In this document: positions 57,006-64,000 of the stretch, piece by piece
Layout: each line of letters begins with the position of its first letter
Position numbering within the stretch: the first letter of the stretch is position 1
Assembly (NCBI GenBank): GCA_903904685.1
Contig: CAIVDS010000044.1
Location: forward strand, 1 to 64,000
Direction of reading: 5' to 3'
DNA from: an uncultured Verrucomicrobiota bacterium
Lineage (GTDB): Bacteria; Verrucomicrobiota; Verrucomicrobiia; Opitutales; Opitutaceae
Length of the DNA: 64,000 bases
Program-made: the position numbers and the translations under genes
Notes under the pieces: model-generated
What the model was told of the DNA's origin: nothing
The model's database searches: none
The model's input: only the letters and a program-made list of their open reading frames with translations

Positions 57006-57077
57006 CATCCGCAAAACAACACGGTCTCTCCGTGGAAATCGGAGGACGTATCGTTTCTTTGAATCCTTAAAATCAAC

Positions 57078-57653
57078 TTACGGAAACAGCTCCTGCTCGG
57101 TCCAATGGTTGCCGGTGCGCGTGTATTGGAGTCGTTCGTGCAGGCGGAAAGGGCGCTCCTTCCAGAGTTCGATCATCTGCGGTATCACGCGATAGCCGGT
57201 CCAGTTCTTGGGGCGCGGCACATGACCGCGCGGGTAGCGGAGCATTTCCGAGGCGACAGCGCGTTCGAGTTCGGCGTAACCGTCGAGTGGCTGCGACTGC
57301 CGGGATGCGCGAGCGCCGATGCGACTCAGGTAGGGGCGGGAGTTGAAATAGGCGTCCGCTTCTTCGATCGATACGAGCTCGACGCGACCGTTGACCCGGA
57401 CTTGGCGCCCCGGAGGATTCCAATAAAAGCAGAGGGAGGCGAAAGGGCAGTGGTCTAGATCCATAGCCTTCGGGCTCTCGGTGTTGGTATAGAAGACGAA
57501 TCCTTGTTCATCGGCGTGTTTGAGCAGCACCATGCGCACCGATGGGTGGTTGTGTTCGTCAACCGTGCCGAGGGCCATAGCCGTTGGCTCATGCACGCCA
57601 TGGCGTTTGGCGTCGTCGAGCCACGCTTGGAAGGTGTGCAGTGGGTTCGTCAT
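57078..57653 (-). CDS. pdxH: Pyridoxamine 5'-phosphate oxidase
   Basis: This 191-residue FMN enzyme converts pyridoxamine or pyridoxine 5'-phosphate to pyridoxal 5'-phosphate. FMN-binding residues lie in PSVRMVLLKHADEQGFVFYT (about 38-57), FYWNPPGRQVRVNGRVE (about 80-96) and SRIGARASRQSQPLDGY; the C-terminus WTGYRVIPQMIELWKERPFR and RLHERLQYTR is the family signature. The frame is open another 180 codons upstream, but the ATG at 57653 gives the family start. It is convergent with the exporter genes. Confidence 0.93.
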   Translation of the reverse strand: MTNPLHTFQAWLDDAKRHGVHEPTAMALGTVDEHNHPSVRMVLLKHADEQGFVFYTNTESPKAMDLDHCPFASLCFYWNPPGRQVRVNGRVELVSIEEADAYFNSRPYLSRIGARASRQSQPLDGYAELERAVASEMLRYPRGHVPRPKNWTGYRVIPQMIELWKERPFRLHERLQYTRTGNHWTEQELFP

Positions 57654-57793
57654 AAGCGCGGATTCTAGCAGATATTGCCTTCTCGCGCTGCGCATAGATT
57701 GACGGAAACTGCGCAAAACTAGCCGGAAGGAAGGCTTTCTAACAACGATCTTTGGCAGACGTGGTGAAGCTCGCTTTGTTACGTCGTATTGGC

Positions 57794-58168
57794 ATGGTTC
57801 ATCCGTGCCTGTTGCGCATGGAGCTGTGCAGGCGCGGCTTGAGCACACCGACCGACTGTCTTTGCTGCGGGGTTTGTTGTTTTTCCAATCTCGACACCTA
57901 CGTGCGTGTAACCGGTCTTGACTGGGATCGGCTTGGTGTGGAGTCGGGACATATTGTGCATTTTGCGGGGAATCGTGCTTATATGAGGATGAAAAAAGGC
58001 CACTGTGCGGCGCTTGAGGTGAGGTGCACGGTGGACGGGGCGTCGGTGTTTTTTTGCACGGTTTATAAAAACCGCCCGCAGGTATGCCGCGATTTGGCGC
58101 GGGGTTCACCGGAATGTGAAGGCGAACGGGTGAAGAAGGCGGAGCGGGTAGGGCAGCGTGGAGCTTGA
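57794..58168 (+). CDS. YkgJ-family cysteine cluster protein
   Basis: This 124-residue protein contains the YkgJ pattern of cysteines: DCLCCGVCCFSNL (about residues 21-33), then KKGHCAALEV with RC nearby, and CTVYKNRPQVCRDLARGSPE (about 86-105). The family is thought to bind zinc or an iron-sulfur cluster; the role is unknown. I use the ATG at 57794; an ATG at 57818 and an upstream TTG are alternatives. It is followed after 18 bp by a DUF3592 gene. Confidence 0.8.
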   Translation: MVHPCLLRMELCRRGLSTPTDCLCCGVCCFSNLDTYVRVTGLDWDRLGVESGHIVHFAGNRAYMRMKKGHCAALEVRCTVDGASVFFCTVYKNRPQVCRDLARGSPECEGERVKKAERVGQRGA

Positions 58169-58186
58169 AATTTGCGAGGTTGACCG

Positions 58187-59014
58187 ATGGGATCACGATC
58201 CATGAGCGAGACGCCCCTTGCCGCTGACGAAGAACTGGTCCGGTTTTTATCGGCGTCTGCGCCGCGACCGGTGCCGCCGATGATCAGGCGGGCGGCTTTG
58301 CGGAATGCGGCTCCGCTCGTGATGGCGATTTTAGGGGTGGTTTTCCTGACGATGGGATTGTTTTTCGCGAAGGTTTTTCTGCCTTGGAGGCAGGCGGATG
58401 AATGGCGGCTGGCGGCGAGTCATCCCTTGTCGGTGCAGGGACGGATCATCTCAGTCGAGAAAACAAACCTGTCCATCAACAAGGCGCAGGTGATGTGCTA
58501 TGGCTTCGAGTTTACGACGGCCCAAGGAGGCGCATCAGTGCGCGGCGAGTGTTTCACCACGGGTCGGCGGTGGTCGACGGGGGCCACAGTAAATGTGCGT
58601 TATAGTCCAGCCGAGCCGGCGCTGGCTTGTCCCGAGGGAGCTCGACTGAGCGAAGGCAGTCTTGGCAGCGCATTCGTGCTGATTTTCCCATTGGTTGGCG
58701 GGGGCATTGTCCTCTGGGTTGTCCGTGCTCGGCGCCGGATGCTTTGGCTGCTGAAGAACGGCACGCTGGGGGATTTTCGAGTGACGGCCATCGAGCCGAC
58801 ATCGGTTACCATTAACAAGCAGCCACAGTTTAAAGTCACGTTGCAGCGGCTCGACCTGGCGGACGCGGAGCCGCATGAAGTGCGTTGGTATCAACCCGCA
58901 CTGCTGGCTTTCGCGCGAGAGCGGCAAGAGAACGGACAGGCGGTTTTTGGGCTTTTCGACCCAGCCAAACCGAAACGCGTGATCTTGCCGGAAGCGCTGA
59001 TGCAGGCCGGCTGA
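58187..59014 (+). CDS. DUF3592-type membrane protein
   Basis: This 275-residue protein has two membrane helices (APLVMAILGVVFLTMGLFFA about residues 43-62, and LGSAFVLIFPLVGGGIVLWV about 160-180) that flank an extracytoplasmic beta domain (SVQGRIISVEKTNLSINKAQ, VNVRYSPAEPALACPEGA). This is the DUF3592 layout, function unknown. A GAGG site lies just ahead of ATG 58187; ATG 58202 is another choice. Confidence 0.75.
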   Translation: MGSRSMSETPLAADEELVRFLSASAPRPVPPMIRRAALRNAAPLVMAILGVVFLTMGLFFAKVFLPWRQADEWRLAASHPLSVQGRIISVEKTNLSINKAQVMCYGFEFTTAQGGASVRGECFTTGRRWSTGATVNVRYSPAEPALACPEGARLSEGSLGSAFVLIFPLVGGGIVLWVVRARRRMLWLLKNGTLGDFRVTAIEPTSVTINKQPQFKVTLQRLDLADAEPHEVRWYQPALLAFARERQENGQAVFGLFDPAKPKRVILPEALMQAG

Positions 59015-59026
59015 AAAGTTTCGCCG

Positions 59027-59608
59027 TTACGAACTCAGCGCTTCGCGCACGAGGTCGGCGATGGCGGGCGGGAGATCGAGGGCGAGAGCGGCTTGTTGCG
59101 CGGCGGGGCTGAGCTTGCGCCATGTCTTGCGGAGGATATCCACGAATTTTCCGCGCGGATATTCGGCGTGTTGCGCGGCGAAGGCGCCGATCTCATTTTC
59201 CAAGAAAACGAGCACGGCGGCGTCTTCGAGGGCTTGGGTGCCGGGATTGGTTTTGAGACCGGTCTTGGAAACCCACAGGGCGACTTCGTCGGCTTCGTTG
59301 GCAGGCACGCCGGCGGCAATGAGAAGTTCGCGGGCGCGGTTAGCCTGCTTGACGTAGAGTGAGCGGCGCCAGTTGAGGTAGGCGACTTTGCCTTCGGGGA
59401 AGGAGGCGCGGGGAGTGAGCCAGCGTTCAAGGTGCTGGCAGCGGGCGGCGAGGCGCAGAAGAGGCGAGGCGGCGGGGATAAGTTTGGCCACCCACGTTTC
59501 CACGCGGTCGGCATAGACGAGTTCGGCGGCCCGGCCGCCGGGCGTGCGGGCTGGATCGGCGGCGTGGGCGGAATCGATGAGCTCGCGGGCTCGGTCGTGG
59601 GCGGTCAT
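59027..59608 (-). CDS. DUF4202 family protein
   Basis: This 193-residue cytosolic protein shows the DUF4202 motifs: ELVYADRVETWVAKLIPAAS (about residues 28-47), LAARCQHLERWLTPRASFPE (about 53-72), LNWRRSLYVKQANRARELL and VDILRKTWRKLSPAAQQAAL. The conserved His and acidic residues suggest an HD-like all-helical fold, but no activity is known. It is coded 14 bp after the heme-binding gene, in the same direction. Confidence 0.8.
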   Translation of the reverse strand: MTAHDRARELIDSAHAADPARTPGGRAAELVYADRVETWVAKLIPAASPLLRLAARCQHLERWLTPRASFPEGKVAYLNWRRSLYVKQANRARELLIAAGVPANEADEVALWVSKTGLKTNPGTQALEDAAVLVFLENEIGAFAAQHAEYPRGKFVDILRKTWRKLSPAAQQAALALDLPPAIADLVREALSS

Positions 59609-59622
59609 GGCAGACGTTAAAC

Positions 59623-60114
59623 TCAATCCGAGAGATGGTTGTCGGCAAGGATGCGGTCGCGGATAGTCGCGGCCCAATCGGTAAGCAGCTTGCCTTGGGC
59701 ATTGGTGAGCCGCGCATCAGCATGCCCGAGCTTGTAGGAGGCCAAAGGCATCTCGCGGTCGGTCACTTCGTCGATGATCTGATCGAGTTTTTTTGTGGCA
59801 CGCTTGGGCGAGTAGGTGGCGAACTCGGAAAAATTGAGATGCTGCTTGCCGTCGTTGATATGTGAGGCGAGCCACCAGCCGACGGGCTGGATGTTGGCAT
59901 ACCACGGGTAACGGGTGGTGTTGGAGTGGCAGTCGTAGCAGGCCACCGAGAGCATCTGCTTCACGACGGGAGGCGTGGCGTAATGATCCGTGATATCGTT
60001 TGCCGAGGGGTGTGCGGCGATGTTTTTGGCCGGCTGGGCAAATTGGATTGCGACAAAAATGATAGCCAGACTAAGCAGAATTTTTTTCCAGAACTTCACA
60101 GCCACAAATGACAA
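59623..60114 (-). CDS. Heme-binding domain protein with one CxxCH site
   Basis: This 163-residue protein has an N-terminal membrane anchor or signal (KFWKKILLSLAIIFVAIQFA) and a periplasmic Haem_bd domain (PF14376) with VACYDCHSNTTRYPWYANI, followed by QPVGWWLASHINDGKQHLNF and DREMPLASYKLGHADARLT. One c-type heme is expected at CYDCH. It lies next to a di-heme protein gene and may serve in electron transfer with it. Confidence 0.88.
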   Translation of the reverse strand: MSFVAVKFWKKILLSLAIIFVAIQFAQPAKNIAAHPSANDITDHYATPPVVKQMLSVACYDCHSNTTRYPWYANIQPVGWWLASHINDGKQHLNFSEFATYSPKRATKKLDQIIDEVTDREMPLASYKLGHADARLTNAQGKLLTDWAATIRDRILADNHLSD

Positions 60115-60166
60115 ACCACGCCGCTCAAGGTGTCAAAACGGGAAACCAAGGCGGCGTGGAAGTGAC

Positions 60167-61387
60167 TTACAATGAGCGCAGGAAGGCGATCAACTGCTGT
60201 TGCTGGACCGGAGTGAGCTGCGTATAGGCGGACTGCGAGGCGGCGGCTTCACCGGCATGGGCAAGGATGGCGGCGGCGGGTGTCGCCGCACGACCGTCGT
60301 GCAGGTAGTTGTGTCGGGCGCTGAGACCCCAGAGAGGAGAGGTGCGCATTTCAGTGGTGCCGGCGGCGGCTTGGGCGATGCCGTCACCAAGAGCACCCAT
60401 GTCGTGGAGCAGGAGGTCCGAGTAGAGTTGCACGTTCTTGTTGGCCAAGGCGGCGATCGCATTTTGGCCGGTGTTGAGGGACGGCGTGTGGCAGCTCGCG
60501 CAGCCGATGAACGCAAAGAGTTTCTGTCCGGCCAACGTGGCGGGGGTGATTGGTGCGCCGACAGGCGGCGGGGCGAGGAAGCGCATGTAGTTGGAGACCC
60601 GGTCTATTTCAGAAAGTCCGGACGCATCTGGCTGGTCTTCGATTGGTGCCGTCGGGCTGACGAAGCAGGCGAGTTTGACTTCGTTGCCGTTAGGAGCGGC
60701 AGCCTTTGGGAAGAGGCGGTTGGTGATGCCGATTTCGTTGTTTAACGCATCGCCGCTGAAGGAGAGGATAGTTGCGTGCTGGGCTTTCCAGCCGAAACGG
60801 CCGACGCGGCTTTCACCGGTGGCGACATCAGTGACAAGGGCGACGTGGCCTTTGACCCCGACGGGCTTTGGTAGGTTGGCATTGGCGATGATGGTGGCGT
60901 CGGGGATGGCCTCGATCAGGCCTGCACCGTAGAGCGGCGTGGTGAGGCGTCTGGCAACGACATTGGCTTCTGAGGGAACGACCTCTTGGAGTGAAGGGTC
61001 GATCGCTCTGGCATGAAGCAGGCTGCCGTCGAGCGAGGTGAGCGGATCGAAAACTCCGTTGGCGCTGTGTCCGAAGCGGGTGACGGTTTTGCCGCTGCTG
61101 CCTCCAGCCGAGGGCGCACCGTGGCAGGCCAAGCAGGAGTCGTCATTGAAAATGGGGCCCAGGCCGGTCTGTCGGGTTTCGCGGATGTTAAAATCTTTGC
61201 TGCCCGCAGTGAAGGCGGCGAGTTGAGCGGTGGTTGCGCCGACAAGGGGCTTGCCGAAATTGCCGCTGGTTAGAGGAGGAGGAATGGCGGGAGCAGGCGG
61301 TGGAGCCGGTGGAGTTGGTTGGGCGAGGAGGGGGAGAGCCAAGCATACTAACAGCAGTGCACAGGTGGTGGGGATGCGGTGTTTCAT
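60167..61387 (-). CDS. Di-heme oxidoreductase family protein (DUF1111)
   Basis: This 406-residue periplasmic protein has a signal peptide (MKHRIPTTCALLLVCLALPL, cleaved near LLAQP), a Pro-rich linker and two c-type heme sites, DDSCLACHGAPS (about residues 90-101) and IGCASCHTPSL (about 305-315). RTSPLWGLSARHNYLHDGRA is the C-terminal motif of the DUF1111/di-haem oxidoreductase family, related to MauG-type peroxidases. The ATG at 61387 is chosen because it begins the signal. Its electron partner may be the adjacent Haem_bd protein; substrate unknown. Confidence 0.85.
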   Translation of the reverse strand: MKHRIPTTCALLLVCLALPLLAQPTPPAPPPAPAIPPPLTSGNFGKPLVGATTAQLAAFTAGSKDFNIRETRQTGLGPIFNDDSCLACHGAPSAGGSSGKTVTRFGHSANGVFDPLTSLDGSLLHARAIDPSLQEVVPSEANVVARRLTTPLYGAGLIEAIPDATIIANANLPKPVGVKGHVALVTDVATGESRVGRFGWKAQHATILSFSGDALNNEIGITNRLFPKAAAPNGNEVKLACFVSPTAPIEDQPDASGLSEIDRVSNYMRFLAPPPVGAPITPATLAGQKLFAFIGCASCHTPSLNTGQNAIAALANKNVQLYSDLLLHDMGALGDGIAQAAAGTTEMRTSPLWGLSARHNYLHDGRAATPAAAILAHAGEAAASQSAYTQLTPVQQQQLIAFLRSL

Positions 61388-61511
61388 GGGGCGGGAGTTT
61401 GCAGGCATTAGGGCGGGTTTGTTTGATGGAGTGCTTTCTGCGGTCATTAAACCACCCTTGTGTAAGGCTCCGATGAAGCTTCGCGGAAGAATTGTTAAGC
61501 CGGAGTAAAAG

Positions 61512-62954
61512 TCACTCTGTCTCAAGCAACCGTAGGGTGACACGGAAGCCGCTCGGGGTGCGGTTCTCGAAGCGTACGGTTCCTCCGCAGGCTTCGACGC
61601 AACTTTTCACGATGGCGAGGCCCAGACCAGCGCCACCGGTATCTCGATTGCGCGCGGCTTCCGGACGGAAAAGTGGTTCACCCAAGCGTACCAGCGCCTC
61701 GGATGGCACGCCGGGGCCTTCGTCTTCGATGATGACGAGCACGGCGTCGGTATCTTTTTCTGCTCGCAATGTAATCGCAGAGGCGCGGCTCGCGTGGCGC
61801 AGGGCGTTGCGTATGAGATTGCCGAGAGCGCGGGCAAGCAGGTCGGCATCGGCCCGTGCGGCGAGCGTTTCGGGAATTATAATTTTAACCGCGTCGTCCG
61901 CCGCTTCGCGGGCCAGCACACGGGCCGCCAGTGGCGCTAGCAAGACTGTGGCAACGGCCGCGTCGCGAGGGCGCAGGCCGGCCTTGGTGAAGGCGAGCAA
62001 TTCACCAACGAGGGCGGACATCTGATCGATTTCCTCGCGCACATCGGTAATCGCATTTTGCAGCTCCGGGCCGGCACGTTGCTCAAGGATGCTTGCACTT
62101 ACCTGCATGCGTCCGATCGGGGAACCGAGCTCATGGGCAATGTCGCCGAGAAAGCGTTTTTGGCCCGTGACGAGCCGGTCGAGCCGGCCGGCCATGCGGT
62201 TTACAGATCCGCCAAGCGCGCCAAGTTCATCGCGGCGGTTTTCCGGCACACGTGTGTCAAAATTACCGTCGGCGATCGACTCGGTGGCTCGGTTGAGTCG
62301 CCCGAGATCGCGGGTCAGGCTGCGCACAAAAGGCAGCCAGAATAACAACGACACACCTATGGCGATGGCGCCTATCCAAAGCCAAGGGGCAAGATCCAGC
62401 AGTGTTAAAAGAACCCCGAAACTCGGAATTTTCATGACCAGAACGGCTGGCGGACGGTCCTGTCCGCCGACACGCACGGCCAGCCAAAAAACAGCAGGGT
62501 CTCCGTTTCTAATCAACAGACGCTGCGGGCCGGGCTCGCGTGGCGGCGGGGCAGCTTGTTCCGGTGGATCTTCACCAGGCGGGCCGTCTTGTTTTGGAGG
62601 GCGCTGAAGCCGCTGAGGTGAATTACGGGAATGAATCATTTCACTTAGCGCAGGCGGAATGTCGGGGAGAGAACCGTTTAGCATTTGACCACGGGCTCCT
62701 ATCAGGGCGGCCGACACGCCGCAGCTGCTGGCAAAGCGAGCGAGGGCTTCGTCGCGTCTATTAGGCGGCAGGCCGCGCAAATCACCGACAGCGGCGTTAA
62801 CCAAATCTTGGATACGGCGTCCGGGCGGCCCTTCCACCAGCGCGTTCCAATTAAGACCTTTTTGCGATATAAGGAAACCGGCCCCGAGCGCGGCCAGCAA
62901 CGCGAGGTTTAGCAGGAGCCATCCGGAGACTTTCAGCGCAAGAGGGAAACGCAT
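61512..62954 (-). CDS. CpxA-like sensor histidine kinase
   Basis: This 480-residue membrane kinase has two membrane helices (SGWLLLNLALLAALGAGFLI; LAPWLWIGAIAIGVSLLFWL) around a periplasmic domain with a Pro-rich stretch, a HAMP domain (RSLTRDLGRLNRATESIADG), the H box FLGDIAHELGSPIGRMQ (phospho-His near 277), N box NLIRNALRHASRAS and G boxes EDEGPGVP and GGAGLGLAIVKS. The H box has Gly in place of the usual Arg/Lys before T/S-P (HELGSPIG), as in CpxA-like kinases. It follows its response regulator by 11 bp. Confidence 0.9.
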   Translation of the reverse strand: MRFPLALKVSGWLLLNLALLAALGAGFLISQKGLNWNALVEGPPGRRIQDLVNAAVGDLRGLPPNRRDEALARFASSCGVSAALIGARGQMLNGSLPDIPPALSEMIHSRNSPQRLQRPPKQDGPPGEDPPEQAAPPPREPGPQRLLIRNGDPAVFWLAVRVGGQDRPPAVLVMKIPSFGVLLTLLDLAPWLWIGAIAIGVSLLFWLPFVRSLTRDLGRLNRATESIADGNFDTRVPENRRDELGALGGSVNRMAGRLDRLVTGQKRFLGDIAHELGSPIGRMQVSASILEQRAGPELQNAITDVREEIDQMSALVGELLAFTKAGLRPRDAAVATVLLAPLAARVLAREAADDAVKIIIPETLAARADADLLARALGNLIRNALRHASRASAITLRAEKDTDAVLVIIEDEGPGVPSEALVRLGEPLFRPEAARNRDTGGAGLGLAIVKSCVEACGGTVRFENRTPSGFRVTLRLLETE

Positions 62955-62965
62955 GGGCGGAGGAG

Positions 62966-63700
62966 TCAGGACACGGCTGGATCGGTGAGCATGTAGCCCG
63001 CCGAGCGCAACGTGCGGATAAAGCGCGGATTCTTGGCGTCGTCGCCCAGTTTTTTGCGCAGAGCGGAGATGTGGACGTCGATAGAACGGTCAAACACCTC
63101 GTAGTTACGGTCGCGTATCTCGTCGAGAAGCGCCTCGCGGGTCCGCACCCGGCCTCGGGCGCGGGCGAGACTGGCCAGCAGATCGAACTCCACCGGCGTG
63201 AGTATGAGCGGCTGGTCCGCCAGCAGGGCGAGCCGGGCTTCGGGTTGGACGCGTAGCGGTCCCACGACGATCTCGGCGGCAGGCGCGGCGTCCGCCGGGG
63301 CGCGGGAGGTGCGGCGCAAAACGGCGCGGAGGCGGGCAAGCAGCTCGCGGGTGGAAAATGTTTTCGGCAGGTAGTCGTCCGCGCCGACTTCAAGGCCGAC
63401 GATGCGGTCGGTTTCATCGCCGCGTGCGGTGAGCATAAGCACCGGCACTTCGCTGGTGCGCCGTATCCGCCGGAGCACTTCGAACCCGTCGATTCCAGGC
63501 AGCATCACATCAAGAATGATGGCCTGCCAGTGCGCGTCCGGGGCGGTCGCGCGTTCCGCGCCGACGGATCCGTCGTGCTCGGCGGTGACGTCGAAGCCGA
63601 GCGGGGTGAGGTAGTCGCCGACGAGCCGGCAAAGCTTCTTGTCATCGTCGATCATCAGCAGCCGGATACGGCCGAGGGGTGTTTCAGAGACGGCGTTCAT
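62966..63700 (-). CDS. OmpR/PhoB-family response regulator (CpxR-like)
   Basis: This 244-residue regulator has a receiver domain (LLMIDDDKKLCRLVGDYLTP; phospho-Asp in IILDVMLPGIDGFEVL; LTARGDETDRIVGLEVGADD) and a winged-helix DNA-binding domain (LILTPVEFDLLASLARARGR, VFDRSIDVHISALRKKLGDD). It is the partner of the adjacent kinase. The target genes are unknown. The ATG at 63700 is used; 42 further codons upstream are open but lack similarity. Confidence 0.93.
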   Translation of the reverse strand: MNAVSETPLGRIRLLMIDDDKKLCRLVGDYLTPLGFDVTAEHDGSVGAERATAPDAHWQAIILDVMLPGIDGFEVLRRIRRTSEVPVLMLTARGDETDRIVGLEVGADDYLPKTFSTRELLARLRAVLRRTSRAPADAAPAAEIVVGPLRVQPEARLALLADQPLILTPVEFDLLASLARARGRVRTREALLDEIRDRNYEVFDRSIDVHISALRKKLGDDAKNPRFIRTLRSAGYMLTDPAVS

Positions 63701-63820
63701 GAACGCAGACAAACGATTTTGGCGAAGAAAGCAGTCCACTTTACGTGGGCTTAACAATTTTCCATGGCGACGATCGCACCAGTCTGGATGGTTGCAGGCG
63801 TATCCGGCATCTGTTGTTTT

Positions 63821-64000
63821 ATGCAAATGACGCGACGAATCTGGCTTTTTAGCGGGATAATCGTGGTGGTTTTTCTACCGCTGGCGCTGGCTTTTGGAGT
63901 GGAAGGAAAACCTGTGCCGGATGCGGCGATCACGATCAGGCAGGCGCTCAAGGAAAGGCGAGTGGTGACGTTCACCTATCACGGTTATGCGAGAACGGTG
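63821..64000 (+). CDS. Start of a membrane-anchored WYL-like protein, cut by window edge
   Basis: The 60 visible codons encode a hydrophobic leader (MTRRIWLFSGIIVVVFLPLA), then ITIRQALKERRVVTFTYHGY and ARTV. The segment ALKERRVVTFTYHGYAR resembles the start of a WYL domain (I-x-x-A-I-x-x-R-R-V-x-x-F-x-Y-x-G), which senses ligands in transcription regulators. A WYL module behind a signal peptide or membrane anchor would be unusual. Two ATGs lie at 63821 and 63827. The divergent promoter is shared with the response regulator gene. Confidence 0.5.
   Translation, partial: MQMTRRIWLFSGIIVVVFLPLALAFGVEGKPVPDAAITIRQALKERRVVTFTYHGYARTV

Overview
The window looks like a chromosomal segment of a GC-rich member of the Verrucomicrobiota, probably close to the Opitutaceae. 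This is inferred from gene content (a LpoB/YcfL/COG3014 lipoprotein operon, a lysine-rich mini-protein, DUF5069, DUF481, LpxR, a Feo cluster with two FeoA proteins) and is not proven by a marker gene. The cell is Gram-negative: there are several lipobox signal peptides, outer-membrane beta-barrels and a lipid A deacylase. I see no rRNA, tRNA, tmRNA or CRISPR array.

Layout. 0-0.1 kb: the end of an IS3-family insertion sequence runs off the left edge. 0.3-12.2 kb: envelope genes (LysM coiled-coil protein, a five-gene LpoB-type operon, DUF481 barrel, a methyltransferase coupled to LpxR) and an amino-sugar pair (SIS protein plus N-acetylglucosamine-kinase-like protein). 12.5-16.8 kb: ferrous iron uptake (two FeoA, FeoB, a FeoB-associated Cys-rich peptide) behind a Fur-like palindrome, a rhodanese and a 27-residue lysine-rich protein. 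17.1-22.6 kb: small conserved genes, then a compact type II restriction-modification operon (controller, Dcm-like methylase, MvaI/BcnI-like nuclease, Vsr) next to an 18-unit 21-bp tandem repeat. 22.6-28.8 kb: glutamate synthase gltBD.

28.9-49.5 kb: housekeeping block with recA, mnmE-mnmG, a histidine kinase preceded by a decayed response regulator, trmB, the complete F1Fo ATP synthase operon (atpBEFHAGDC), dnaN and pssA. A perfect parS palindrome lies inside mnmG and a 14/16 match inside mnmE, so this block is probably close to the replication origin. As read, atpD carries a one-base frameshift. 49.8-64 kb: a sugar ABC transporter whose binding protein is fused to the first permease and whose second permease has an in-frame stop, a four-PAS SpoIIE-type phosphatase, a split ThrE-like exporter, pdxH, small conserved genes, a pair of heme proteins, a CpxAR-like two-component system and the start of a WYL-like gene.

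The least explained structures are: a 120-bp in-frame insertion inside vsr flanked by 9-bp near-direct repeats and rich in stem-loops, reminiscent of palindromic elements that insert into genes; the phase-perfect 21-bp repeat beside the restriction operon; the parS pair; and three lesions (atpD frameshift, permease stop, response-regulator relic) that need sequence confirmation before biology is read into them.
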